Origin: Phycisphaeraceae bacterium | GTDB taxonomy: Bacteria; Planctomycetota; Phycisphaerae; Phycisphaerales; Phycisphaeraceae | Length of the DNA: 49,050 nucleotides | Reading direction: 5' to 3' | Assembly: GCA_002686995.1 (NCBI GenBank) | Contig: NYZC01000003.1 | Location: 13,194-62,243 of the forward strand | In this document: positions 23,770-32,006 of the stretch, piece by piece | How the letters are laid out: each line of letters begins with the position of its first letter | How positions within the stretch are numbered: position 1 is the stretch's first letter | Notes under the pieces: model-generated | The model's input: the letters and a program-made list of their open reading frames with translations, nothing else | Told to the model about the DNA's origin: nothing | Databases searched by the model: none | Program-made: the position numbers and the translations under genes

Positions 23770-25143
23770 ATGATCATTTCGCAAGCACACGTTTCGGCGC
23801 TGCTGATTCTGTCACTGGTGTCGATGTCCGCGGCGAAGGATATGCCGCGATTCGACGTGACGCAGTACGGAGCGAAGGCCGACGGCACGACCGACTGCAC
23901 GCCGGCCATTCGCGAGGCCGTGGAAGCCGCGACCCGGGCCGGCGGCGGGGTGATACGCTTTCCGCCGGCCGAAGCACCATACCTCATCAGCGATTCGATC
24001 GAACTGCGCGCCGACAACCTGCACGTGCGGGGCGAGGGTGCCACGGTCTTTCTGAAGGACGGGTCAGCGGTAGGACGAACCAGCGCGGACAAGCTTCTGC
24101 ACATCGTGAGGATCTACGGCACGGCCGACGACCCGGCGCAGAACGTCAGCGTCGCCGGCCTGACCATCGACGCCAACTACTGGGGCCAGACGAACGCCGA
24201 GGCCGCCTGGCAGGCGTCGGCGAAGATCGCGGGCACGACGCGGGGCGTGTACGTCGAGCACGCGCGCAACGTGCTCATCGACCAGGTCGAGATCAGGCGA
24301 TCGTTCGTGGGCATGACCTTCGGCCTCGGCGCCCACGACTGCGAAGCGCGGGATGTGAGGGTCACCGAGTTTCACCATGACGGTTTCGGCGTCACGCCGA
24401 AGCGCGTTGATCGCGGGGCGAGCGGCATCACGTTTCTTCGCTGCGTCGCCGCCGACGCGCCCCACGGCAAGCACGGCGGGCATCCGGGCACCCGCGTCAA
24501 GGGATGGGAGATCGAGGAAGGCGCCCAGGACGTCAAGGTGATCGACTGCGCGGTGCGCGACACAGGGGCGCACGGTTTCTTCGTGCGACCTCACTGGTCC
24601 AGGAAGCACCGGTTCGAGACGAAGAACATTCAACTGATCCGGTGCCGCGTGGAGAACGCCGGCGTGTACGCGTTCATGGTCAAGGGCTTCAATCACCAGC
24701 AGCGGGTCGCGAACGTCAAGCTGATCGACTGCCACACCGACACCGGCAACATCCAGATCATGATGGGCCCCGAGAACGTGCTGGTCAGCGGCGGGCATTA
24801 CGGCTCCATGACGATCGGCTTCTACACCCACGTCGCCGACGATCACCATGTTCCGGACGGTCCATGGGCCTGGACCTACGGGTTCCTGCCCGTCCGTTCC
24901 GTCTTCGTGGCGAATGCCCACGTGTCCGGCGACTTGCGTATCAACGCCGTCGCGGGTCACGACGCCGCGGACGACTACATTTCGGACATCATCCTCCACG
25001 ACATCACCGTCGGCGGCGATCTCTACATCGTCGGCACGGCGTCGCTGGTCAGGGAGATCGACGGCACCGTGCAGGGCGCGCGGCACGTCATCTCCTCGGA
25101 GGACTACCTGGAGAAGTTCATCCGACCCGCCAGATCGAACTGA
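23770..25143 (+). CDS. Exported right-handed beta-helix (Pectate_lyase_3-like) protein (457 aa)
   Basis: A signal peptide (MIISQAHVSALLILSLVSMS, AA) precedes a single beta-helix domain: FDVTQYGAKADGTTDCTPAI, VIRFPPAEAPYLISDSIELR, VAGLTIDANYWGQTNAEAAW, SFVGMTFGLGAHDCEARDVR, TEFHHDGFGVTPKRVDRGAS and KGWEIEEGAQDVKVIDCAVR. These blocks follow the N-terminal domain of the protein at 7759-9735 in order, so the two are paralogues; this one lacks the CBM9 module. Members of this fold are polysaccharide lyases or hydrolases, or epimerases; catalytic residues are not certain here. It begins a plus-strand set with an epimerase gene 15 bp downstream. The start is leaderless-like (TACAAT 6 nt before ATG). 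Export to the periplasm or outside is likely. Confidence 0.83.
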   Translation: MIISQAHVSALLILSLVSMSAAKDMPRFDVTQYGAKADGTTDCTPAIREAVEAATRAGGGVIRFPPAEAPYLISDSIELRADNLHVRGEGATVFLKDGSAVGRTSADKLLHIVRIYGTADDPAQNVSVAGLTIDANYWGQTNAEAAWQASAKIAGTTRGVYVEHARNVLIDQVEIRRSFVGMTFGLGAHDCEARDVRVTEFHHDGFGVTPKRVDRGASGITFLRCVAADAPHGKHGGHPGTRVKGWEIEEGAQDVKVIDCAVRDTGAHGFFVRPHWSRKHRFETKNIQLIRCRVENAGVYAFMVKGFNHQQRVANVKLIDCHTDTGNIQIMMGPENVLVSGGHYGSMTIGFYTHVADDHHVPDGPWAWTYGFLPVRSVFVANAHVSGDLRINAVAGHDAADDYISDIILHDITVGGDLYIVGTASLVREIDGTVQGARHVISSEDYLEKFIRPARSN

Positions 25144-25158
25144 TCGCGTGACGTGCCC

Positions 25159-26043
25159 ATGGTTCCCTACACCGCCGACGAGATTCGATCACGCCTCGGC
25201 ATCTCGACCTCCGTCGTGTCGGACCGGCCGCTCGACGCGACGATCCTGGAGCAGATTCGGGAGGCAGGCATCCCGAACCTGGAGCTGCAGGAGCATCCGA
25301 TCAACCCATACCGTGACGACGAGCCGGAGACGATGAACGAAATCGTCTCGGCCTGCCGCGCGCTGGACCTGTCGATCGTCTCCTTCCACGCGCGCTTCTA
25401 CGAGGTGCGCGGACACCTGGACTGGTCGGACCGCAACAACCTGGGCTGGGCGGGCGAATCCCAGCGTCGCCGGGAGGTGGATCGATGCAAGCTCATCATC
25501 GATCACCTCCTGTCGCTCGGCTGCACGGAATGGGTGACGCACCTGCCGATCACGGACGACTCGACGCGGACGAGCTACGTCGAGCTGGCCCGCCACTACG
25601 AGGGTCAGGATTTTCGTCTGCTGATCGAGAACAACATGACGCAGCAGCAGAACGTCGCGGCCTGCATCGAGTGGGTGGACGACATCGGGCATCCGAAGAT
25701 CGGCGTCTGCCTGGACATCGGACACGAAGTGAACGAACAGCGCCAGAACCTCATGATCCAGGCCGGGACCCCGACCCGGGTCATCGGGAACCTCGGGCAT
25801 CGGCTGCGCCACCTGCATCTGCACGAGTGGGTCGGCAGCGCGGTCGGCCCCAAGACGCCCCACGGAAGCGATCATTACGCACCGTTCGACGAGGGGGGCC
25901 AGATGCCCTGGGACGAGATTTTCACGGCACTGCACGACATCGGTTATCCCGGCGCCTTCATGTTCGAGCCGCTGCACGAGGCGAGGTACTCGAAGGATCC
26001 GATCGAGAAGACGGGGTGCTTTCCGGATCGCCTCTGCGCCTGA
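25159..26043 (+). CDS. Sugar phosphate isomerase/epimerase-like TIM-barrel protein (AP endonuclease 2 family)
   Basis: A 294-residue barrel with the sequence blocks of the xylose-isomerase-like/AP_endonuc_2 superfamily: LEQIREAGIPNLELQEHPIN, ALDLSIVSFHARFYEV, CTEWVTHLPITDDS, FRLLIENNM (metal-binding Glu), IGVCLDIGHEVNE (Asp and His), LRHLHLHEWVG (His) and GAFMFEPLHEA (Glu). These positions build a single divalent-metal site used to isomerise or epimerise sugars. No signal peptide is seen, so it is cytoplasmic. The ATG at 25159 lies 15 bp after the beta-helix gene; a GTG 6 nt earlier is possible. The next gene follows after 13 bp, and its GAGGAGG ribosome-binding site overlaps this gene's stop codon, so the three genes are almost certainly one operon. 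Confidence 0.8.
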   Translation: MVPYTADEIRSRLGISTSVVSDRPLDATILEQIREAGIPNLELQEHPINPYRDDEPETMNEIVSACRALDLSIVSFHARFYEVRGHLDWSDRNNLGWAGESQRRREVDRCKLIIDHLLSLGCTEWVTHLPITDDSTRTSYVELARHYEGQDFRLLIENNMTQQQNVAACIEWVDDIGHPKIGVCLDIGHEVNEQRQNLMIQAGTPTRVIGNLGHRLRHLHLHEWVGSAVGPKTPHGSDHYAPFDEGGQMPWDEIFTALHDIGYPGAFMFEPLHEARYSKDPIEKTGCFPDRLCA

Positions 26044-26056
26044 GGAGGCGAATCCG

Positions 26057-28174
26057 ATGAGACCCATCTACAACCTTCCCGTCATACCCGAAGACGGGGA
26101 CCACTACCGGGCATGCACGCACAAGCCGCTGACGCGGGCGGAGATGAAGTGTGACTTCCGCAACGCCCTGTTCATGAAGCATCCGGATTCGCAGGCCTGT
26201 TGGGAAGCGATCCTGCGCTACGACCTGGCTTCGGCGGTGTACTTCTACAGCCGGCACTGGATCAGGGAGACCGACGGCACAGAGCAGGAAGGATGGCGGC
26301 ACAACCTGAGGCGGCTGGCGGACGCCGGCGTCTACATCTTCCACGTGGGCATGCACTGGTACGGCCAGGAGCAGTCGCGCGCCTGCTTCGATTTCCTGCT
26401 CGACACCTTCGGCGCGCGATTCATCGGTCTCAAGGCGGATTCGGAGGCGGACGGCGGATACACCGGAGGCTGGTCCTGGACGGGCCCATGGGCCGAGCAG
26501 TTGGGGACCGGCGCCACGCCCTCCCCGCAGCGATCCCGGACCGAAGCGCGACGCGATTACGACCGGGTTCTGGACTGGCTCTACGACCGTGCGTTTCACC
26601 GCGGCATGTCGATCAGCTCCCTGGGATACGGCTGCCACTACGCGGCCGAGCACGAGGCCCGGATGCTCGGCATCGAGGCCGAGGAGTGCCTGCCCTCCGA
26701 CACGCTGCTCTGGTCGTTCTGCCGCGGCGCATCGAAGCAGTACGACCTGCTCACCGCGGTGTCGATCTCCCCCGCGAACCGCTGGGGCCACGCGATGCAT
26801 TTCCGCGACGGTCCGATGATGACGGACGGTGAGTCCACCGGCGGCTCGGATTACGGCCCGAGCCACGGACTGAACCGGCGCGAGTGGTACGTCGCATACA
26901 TGTGCGGCGCGTCACTGATCTTCTTCTCCGCGGCGATCTTCCACTACGGCCGGTACGCGTCGAAGGTCAGCGGCGAATACGAGCCGTTCATCATGCCCGG
27001 CGGCGCCAATCGTCCGGGGTTCGGTCTGCTGGAGGCGAACCTGACCCCCGTCGGCAGGCTCCACGTCGAAGGACAGGAGTTTGCGGCCGCGCATCCGGTG
27101 CGCGGCACCTGCTACATGCCGGTGGCGCTCATGCTCGAACGCGATCACGGCTGGAATCCGCCGGGGGAATACTACGGACCCGGGCAGGACTGCGTCTGGG
27201 GCAACATCCCGTACGCGCGCGGCGACCATCAGATCGACAACTTCTTCCGCTGGGTGTATCCGGACTACCACCTGGCCAGCTTCTACCGTGACGAACGCGG
27301 CTACATCACCAACACGCCCTTCGGCGACCTGTTCGAAGTCATCCTGTCAAACGCCTCGCCGGCCTGCCTGGAGAAGTACCGTGCCATCGTGCTCCTGGGC
27401 GAGCAGCGTGTCGCCGACGACGCAAGCGAACGCCTGGAAACCTTCCTGCGCGACGGCGGCATCGTGATCGCGGCCGCCGATCAGTGGCCCGCCGGCGCTG
27501 CGGCTCTGGCAGGCGCCAGCGTCAGCGACACTCTGCGGAACCACCACGGTGAGAGCCGATCGGCGGACGGCAGTCTCTTTCGCGAAGCACGGTTCGAGCA
27601 CCGCGACGTGCGGATCACCAAGGGCGACGTACTGCTCGAGACCTCGGGCGGCGCCGCACTCGTGACGCGACACACGGTCGGCGATGGGACGCTCTATCTC
27701 GTCAACGTCCCCGGCTGGGGTCGTTCCGCGAAGCGCCACGACATGCTCGACGGAATCCGGCACGTCATCGGATCGGTGCTCGACGACTTGGGCCTGGTCA
27801 CGATCGAAGGCCGGCCGGTCTACAACCTGGTGAACGTCACCGACCGGGACGACGAGCTGATCGTGACGCTGTGCAACAACTCCCCCGACCTGCCGTGGGA
27901 GGGAACCGTGCGCATCAGGGATGCGGAGGTCGAATCGTTCGAAGCGTGGATCGGACACTCGGAAGCGGCCGTCGAGGACGGCGCGCTTCGGTGCGGCGTG
28001 CCCGCCAATGACGTGCGGATCTTCAAGCTCCAGGCCAGCCACGGCTTTCTGCCTCTGAGGTTCCGCAACATCGACTGGAGGAAGCTGGGCGTGGGGATAC
28101 CTGATCAGGATTTCCAGTCCTGCCCCGCGAGGAAAAGCGCCGACCTGACGATCCACCGACCAGGTGACAGGTAG
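26057..28174 (+). CDS. Glycosidase-like protein with GH42-type trimerisation domain, copy 1 (705 aa)
   Basis: No signal peptide is present. The N-terminal half reads as a barrel enzyme: EMKCDFRNALFMKHPDSQAC, GWRHNLRRLADAGVYIFHVG, FIGLKADSEADGGYTGGWSW, MSISSLGYGCHYAAEHEARM and PSDTLLWSFCRGASKQYDLL. Residues about 400-560 contain YRAIVLLGEQRVADDASERL and TFLRDGGIVIAAADQWP, which resemble the flavodoxin-like trimerisation domain of GH42 beta-galactosidases. A C-terminal beta domain follows (LVNVTDRDDELIVTLCNNSP). The paralogue at 33831-35936 is identical at most positions along its whole length. I cannot assign a known GH family, and the catalytic acids are unknown. The context (epimerase and exported beta-helix protein in the same operon) supports cytoplasmic processing of an oligosaccharide. 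Confidence 0.75.
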   Translation: MRPIYNLPVIPEDGDHYRACTHKPLTRAEMKCDFRNALFMKHPDSQACWEAILRYDLASAVYFYSRHWIRETDGTEQEGWRHNLRRLADAGVYIFHVGMHWYGQEQSRACFDFLLDTFGARFIGLKADSEADGGYTGGWSWTGPWAEQLGTGATPSPQRSRTEARRDYDRVLDWLYDRAFHRGMSISSLGYGCHYAAEHEARMLGIEAEECLPSDTLLWSFCRGASKQYDLLTAVSISPANRWGHAMHFRDGPMMTDGESTGGSDYGPSHGLNRREWYVAYMCGASLIFFSAAIFHYGRYASKVSGEYEPFIMPGGANRPGFGLLEANLTPVGRLHVEGQEFAAAHPVRGTCYMPVALMLERDHGWNPPGEYYGPGQDCVWGNIPYARGDHQIDNFFRWVYPDYHLASFYRDERGYITNTPFGDLFEVILSNASPACLEKYRAIVLLGEQRVADDASERLETFLRDGGIVIAAADQWPAGAAALAGASVSDTLRNHHGESRSADGSLFREARFEHRDVRITKGDVLLETSGGAALVTRHTVGDGTLYLVNVPGWGRSAKRHDMLDGIRHVIGSVLDDLGLVTIEGRPVYNLVNVTDRDDELIVTLCNNSPDLPWEGTVRIRDAEVESFEAWIGHSEAAVEDGALRCGVPANDVRIFKLQASHGFLPLRFRNIDWRKLGVGIPDQDFQSCPARKSADLTIHRPGDR

Positions 28175-28223
28175 TAGCCTCCCGCCGTGGGGCGAAAATC
28201 ACGTCCAGTTGAGTGCGAAGACC

Positions 28224-28271
28224 CTCTAGCTAGAGCGGTTTCACTGAATCTGATTGGATTGATCTCGCTCT
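28224..28271. repeat. Palindrome CTCTAGCTAGAG and flanking AGAGCG/CGCTCT arms
   Basis: A perfect 12-bp palindrome at 28224-28235 is followed by GCGGTTTCACTGAATC. AGAGCG (28232-28237) pairs with CGCTCT (28266-28271). GCTAGAGCGG also occurs at about 21910, next to the start of another minus-strand gene. It looks like a dispersed intergenic element, not a gene. Confidence 0.4.
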
Positions 28272-28356
28272 GGTCACCGGCAGCGCTCCTGGACGGCCCT
28301 TGCCCCCAAAAACCACAAAAAATGCAAGTAAAATACGAAGAAAGGAGCTCCGCACC

Positions 28357-28399
28357 TTGACAAGCTGGCTTAGCCAGCTTAGCTTGGTGCAGGCTAAGC
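28357..28399 (+). promoter_or_regulatory. Promoter candidate with a 19-bp palindromic operator between -35 and -10
   Basis: TTGACA (28357-28362, consensus -35), a 17-bp spacer and TAGCTT (28380-28385) form a promoter candidate. The spacer is a perfect palindrome, AAGCTGGCTTAGCCAGCTT (28362-28380, 9+1+9). A further pair GCTTAGC (28377-28383) and GCTAAGC (28393-28399) can form a second hairpin. A regulator bound here would block RNA polymerase. It serves the PEP-CTERM gene at 28481. The rest of the 306-base gap 28175-28480 holds the palindrome at 28224 and no gene that I can support. Confidence 0.6.
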
Positions 28400-28480
28400 G
28401 GAACCGGAACCAGTGCTCTTCGCAGTTGGTATCGGTGGTGGACGGAGTTTGCATCTTTTTATCCTTGAGGAGGATAGGCC

Positions 28481-29818
28481 ATGAAAGCAACAGTGGTAGT
28501 TTTGGCAGCGGTTCTATTGTGTGTCAACGGGGCACATGCCACTCAGTATTACATCTCACCGACGGGCAACGATGCCGGAGCGGGGACCCTGGCTGATCCC
28601 TGGGCCTCACCCTCGCGCGGTGCGAGCTTCCGGGCCAACGGGACTTCTGGGATCGGCGCCACCACCATCGGGGCGCGCAACACCCAGGGCTTCCTGCCCA
28701 GCGGGAACCTGAATATTCCTGGACTGGGCATGGTGGCCTATTCCAGCAAGAATGCAACCGGTTTCACCCTCGCCAACCCGCTGTCTTTTGCAGTGCCGAA
28801 TGACCAGGTCATCCACGACAACGACATCCTGGGTGGGGTTGGTTTTCAGCCTGGTGACATCGTCACATTGCGAGGCGGCACCTACGCCAATCAGACCCTT
28901 CGCCTGAAGAACTCCGGAACCAACTCCGACCCTATCACGTACAACGCGTTTCCCGGCGAGGTTCCGTTTCTGAACTGGGTCAACCAGTCGGGCCTGCGTG
29001 GAGTGGTCTGGAACGATGGCGAAGGTGCCTCGACCAAGACCGAGTTCGTGGTCGTTGACGGCCTGAGTGTTCGCGTTGATCAGAACGGAACCGGCGGCGG
29101 AGCCGGCCTGATTCTCAACGGCGCCAACTCGATGACTGCGCGTAACATGATCATTGAAGCCAGCGGCAGCGCCGGTGACGGCAGCAAGGCCGTGCACATT
29201 GTCAAGGGCACCGGTAACAGTATCGAGAGCTCAAAGCTCCGCTCACGCTTTTCCGAAGCGGTGAGGGGCGATGTCAGCGGGAGTAACTCAGTCAATGACA
29301 CGATCATCTGGGATTCCAGGATAGGACTGTCCCCGATCGGCGGCGCGGTCACGATTACCGCCGACCACATCACCTTCTTCGGTGGTGGCAGCTCCAACCT
29401 CTGGGCCGGCAGCGTCGAGGGTGGGACGTTGAGCATCACCAATTCACTGATTTCGGGCCATCCCAGCACCAACAACGCCAATCGTCCCGCCTTCAACGCG
29501 AATCCAGCTGCAAACGCAAGCGGCGACTACAACTTTTTCCATAACCTCAGTGACAACAACTACTACGACGATCCGGATTGGGTCGCCGGCCTCAATGACA
29601 CCCCCGGTGCCAATGGCCTGCCCGGCGTGGATCCGCAGTTCATCGAAACCATTGACATGAGCAGTCCCGATTACTTGCGGTTCACCTTCGGCTCGCCCGC
29701 GGCATTCGCCGGTCTGGGCGGCACCTACGTAGGTGCGATTCCCCCCATCCCCGAGCCCGCATCTTTGCTGGTCATGAGCTTGGCAGGTGTGATGGTTCTA
29801 ACCAGTCGCAAGCGGTAG
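28481..29818 (+). CDS. PEP-CTERM-anchored right-handed beta-helix protein, copy 2 (445 aa)
   Basis: A signal peptide (MKATVVVLAAVLLCVNGAHA) leads into a beta-helix (YYISPTGNDAGAGTLADPWA) containing the small insert IGATTIGARNTQGFLPSGNL near residues 60-80. ILGGVGFQPGDIVTLRGGTY, NDGEGASTKTEFVVVDGLSV and SKLRSRFSEAVRGDVSGSNS each match the paralogue at 15851. The C-terminus IPEPASLLVMSLAGVMVLTS + RKR is a PEP-CTERM sorting signal, so display outside the cell is predicted. The gene has the best ribosome-binding site in the window (GAGGAGG, 7 nt before ATG), a promoter with a palindromic spacer and a classical terminator, so it is probably a well-expressed single-gene unit. By eye its codons end in A or T more often than those of its neighbours, which may mean a different origin. 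Confidence 0.88.
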   Translation: MKATVVVLAAVLLCVNGAHATQYYISPTGNDAGAGTLADPWASPSRGASFRANGTSGIGATTIGARNTQGFLPSGNLNIPGLGMVAYSSKNATGFTLANPLSFAVPNDQVIHDNDILGGVGFQPGDIVTLRGGTYANQTLRLKNSGTNSDPITYNAFPGEVPFLNWVNQSGLRGVVWNDGEGASTKTEFVVVDGLSVRVDQNGTGGGAGLILNGANSMTARNMIIEASGSAGDGSKAVHIVKGTGNSIESSKLRSRFSEAVRGDVSGSNSVNDTIIWDSRIGLSPIGGAVTITADHITFFGGGSSNLWAGSVEGGTLSITNSLISGHPSTNNANRPAFNANPAANASGDYNFFHNLSDNNYYDDPDWVAGLNDTPGANGLPGVDPQFIETIDMSSPDYLRFTFGSPAAFAGLGGTYVGAIPPIPEPASLLVMSLAGVMVLTSRKR

Positions 29819-29869
29819 CATGGATGGTTGGTCGGGTTCACGCCGGCTTGTAATAAAGGTAAGTAGATC

Positions 29870-29907
29870 AAGCAGGGTCGGGCAACGCCCGACCCTGCTT
29901 CGTTTTA
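29870..29907 (+). terminator. Rho-independent terminator after the PEP-CTERM gene
   Basis: AAGCAGGGTCGGGC (29870-29883) and GCCCGACCCTGCTT (29887-29900) form a perfect 14-bp stem with an AAC loop, followed by CGTTTTA. It starts 52 nt after the stop codon and lies before the convergent BNR gene at 30031. The remaining 120 bases to that gene hold nothing I can identify. Confidence 0.88.
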
Positions 29908-30030
29908 TGGTGCAGGCGCCTGTGCGTGTCTCGCCTGCAACAACTGCGACGATGGATCTACACCGGCCTTGTGCCAGTGGGACGTACGCCTTGGTGAAGA
30001 CTCAGAGCAGGGCTATCTGTCGTTCGAGTC

Positions 30031-31071
30031 TCACTCCGCCACCTCGAACGTGATTCCCTCGATGTCGCTGTTGCCGTCCTGGTACTGGCCGTAGTAGCTG
30101 CAGAAGACGCGGCCGTCCTCGAGCTGAACCATGCTCGGATACGACGAGTCCCATTCCTTCAGTGGCGAGACATAGATGTCGCTTACGTGCATCCAGGTCG
30201 CGCCGCCGTCCTTCGATGCCGAAAGCGTGCAGCCGTACGGTCGGGCCGTGTCGACCTGTCGATGTCCGAGCAGGATCGTGCCCGAGCGGAGCGCCAGGAA
30301 GCTGGGACAGTGGCCGAGGATGCTGCTGGGCACGGGCGTGCTCCAGGTGCACCCTTCGTCCTGCGAACACGCCTGATGCAGGTGGTAGGGTTCCTTCTCG
30401 TCGCGCACCATCGCGATCCACCTTCCGTCCGGAAGCGGCGTCATGTCGATCTCGTCCGCCAGGCCTTGCGCAACGTCGACGCGGCCCGGAAACGTGAGGC
30501 CGCCGTCGTCGGACACGAAGTAACCGCTGTACCACGGTTCTTCGCCAATCTTCTGACCGCCACCCGGCACGAGAATGCGACCGTCCGACGTTTCGCGCAC
30601 GCGCCCGTAGTTGTTCTGCCAGCGCCACCCTTCCATGGGCCCCAACCGCACGGACCGCGACCACGAGCGGCCGCCGTCGGCGGACACGATCAGGTGGATC
30701 TGAAGCTCCCGTTCTCGCTCGTGTTCCTTCGGGAAGTGCCTGATCAGCGTCAGCGGCAGGAGAATCCGGCCATCGGATAGCTGCGCGGGACCGTGATGGG
30801 CCGCGCTGCTCCACCGCGACCTGGAGAAGATGCGCCGCGGGGCCGACCACGTGCGGCCGTCGTCGGTCGAGCGAACCATCATCACGCCGCCGTCGTCGGT
30901 CGCCCAGTGGTCGGTCGCCTCCCGGTAGAACACGAGCATGTCGCCGTCGGCCAGCCGCAGCGCACCGGTGAACGCCCGGTGACGCCGCTCACCGGACGCG
31001 ATCTTGCATCGTCGAACCTCGCGAATCTCGACCATGACCTGCTCGTCACACTGACCTTGGGACTGGCTCAT
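30031..31071 (-). CDS. BNR-repeat (sialidase-like) propeller protein, copy 2 (346 aa)
   Basis: Asp-box motifs recur at STDDGRTW (68-75), SADGGRSW (130-137), SDDGGLTF (187-194), SQDEGCTW (236-243) and SKDGGATW (286-293), as expected for a six-bladed sialidase-like propeller. HRAFTGALRLADGDMLVFYR, LSDGRILLPLTLIRHFP and SDGRILVPGGGQK are typical blade-edge strands. No signal peptide is seen. Its ATG overlaps the stop of the upstream aldolase gene by 4 bp (ATGA), so the two are translationally coupled. A second ATG 12 codons in is also possible. The pairing with an N-acetylneuraminate-lyase-like aldolase suggests catabolism of sialic acid or a similar nonulosonic or 2-keto acid sugar, but neither activity can be proven from sequence. 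Confidence 0.78.
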   Translation of the reverse strand: MSQSQGQCDEQVMVEIREVRRCKIASGERRHRAFTGALRLADGDMLVFYREATDHWATDDGGVMMVRSTDDGRTWSAPRRIFSRSRWSSAAHHGPAQLSDGRILLPLTLIRHFPKEHERERELQIHLIVSADGGRSWSRSVRLGPMEGWRWQNNYGRVRETSDGRILVPGGGQKIGEEPWYSGYFVSDDGGLTFPGRVDVAQGLADEIDMTPLPDGRWIAMVRDEKEPYHLHQACSQDEGCTWSTPVPSSILGHCPSFLALRSGTILLGHRQVDTARPYGCTLSASKDGGATWMHVSDIYVSPLKEWDSSYPSMVQLEDGRVFCSYYGQYQDGNSDIEGITFEVAE

Positions 31072-31964
31072 CGGTCCTCGATCGCACGCAGCAGCGGCCC
31101 CATCCGGTCGGCGAACCCGGCCCGCGTCTCATCGTCCAGCTCGACCCGGGGGCGCCGGAACACGCGCGGTCCGTAGCCGCGTTCCGCCATGATGTGCTCG
31201 AAGACCGGCTTGATGCCGCCCATCTCGACCGCCTGGTCGAGGAAGGCGACGAATCGATGCTGCATCTCGATCGCGGCGTCGATCTTCCCGGCGCGCACGG
31301 TCTCGAAGAGGCGCACAAAGAAACCGGGAAACAGGTTGTACGTCATGCCGATACCTCCGCAAGCGCCATACAGCAGACCGGGGACCAGGAGCTCATCGTC
31401 GCCGTTGATCACCGCGGCCTCCGGGCAGGCCAGGATCAGGCGCCGCATCAGGAACAGGTTGGATCCGCTGAACTTGACGCCCTCGACCCCCTCGATCGCC
31501 ATGAGCTCGCGAAAAGCCCGCGGTTCGAGGCTCTGGCCGGTCAGGTGCGGAATGTGGTAGACGAGCGTGGGTCGCTGGGCCGCCTTCGCCAGGCGCTCGT
31601 AGAAAGCGAGCAGCTGCGCCTGCGTGAAGTGCGGCGGCGGCATGCTGGCCACGGCGTCCGCTCCCGCCGAGCGTGCGTGCGCGGCAAGCTCGACGGCGGT
31701 GCGCATGTCCGCAGCCCCCACGTGCGCGATGACCGTGCCCGAATGCGGGCGCGACAGCTCGATCGCCAGCTCGAGAATGTGGCGCCGCTCGTCGGGATGC
31801 AGATTGAGCGCGTCCCCCGTCGCGCCGCAGACGTACAGGCCATCGACACCCTGCGCGTAAAGATGCCGCGCCAGCGACTCGAACGCCGCTGCGTGAAAAC
31901 GATCCTTTTCGTTGCAAGGGCTCGCGATCGCGGGAATGATTCCCTGGAACATTGCAGCAGGCAT
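31068..31964 (-). CDS. Dihydrodipicolinate synthase/N-acetylneuraminate lyase family aldolase (298 aa)
   Basis: A class I (Schiff-base) aldolase barrel. GVDGLYVCGATGDALNLHPD carries the GxTG-type carboxylate-binding loop (about 47-51), LVYHIPHLTG holds the catalytic Tyr (about 136) and EGVKFSGSN the Schiff-base Lys (about 164). Length is normal for the family. The DapA-type YNIP is YHIP here, and GSTGE is GATGD, so substrate choice between pyruvate/aspartate-semialdehyde and a 2-keto-3-deoxy sugar acid is open. The operon context (BNR gene, glycosidases) favours sugar-acid cleavage. The ATG at 31964 has GGAG 9 nt upstream; the frame remains open far upstream, but this region belongs to the divergent gene at 32007. 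Confidence 0.82.
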   Translation of the reverse strand: MPAAMFQGIIPAIASPCNEKDRFHAAAFESLARHLYAQGVDGLYVCGATGDALNLHPDERRHILELAIELSRPHSGTVIAHVGAADMRTAVELAAHARSAGADAVASMPPPHFTQAQLLAFYERLAKAAQRPTLVYHIPHLTGQSLEPRAFRELMAIEGVEGVKFSGSNLFLMRRLILACPEAAVINGDDELLVPGLLYGACGGIGMTYNLFPGFFVRLFETVRAGKIDAAIEMQHRFVAFLDQAVEMGGIKPVFEHIMAERGYGPRVFRRPRVELDDETRAGFADRMGPLLRAIEDR

Positions 31965-31994
31965 TGAACCGTTCTCCGTCAAGTTCGGCTGATC

Positions 31995-32000
31995 GACAAT
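31995..32000 (+). promoter_or_regulatory. Candidate -10 box, leaderless-type, for the gene at 32007
   Basis: GACAAT ends 6 nt before the ATG at 32007, with GTTACC between and no Shine-Dalgarno element. It lies within the 42-bp divergent gap shared with the aldolase gene. Confidence 0.35.
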
Positions 32001-32006
32001 GTTACC

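Noticed and set aside
28230-28490. Minus-strand 86-codon frame upstream of the PEP-CTERM gene
   Set aside because: It covers the palindromes and promoter of the PEP-CTERM gene, has no ribosome-binding site and no homology I recognise.
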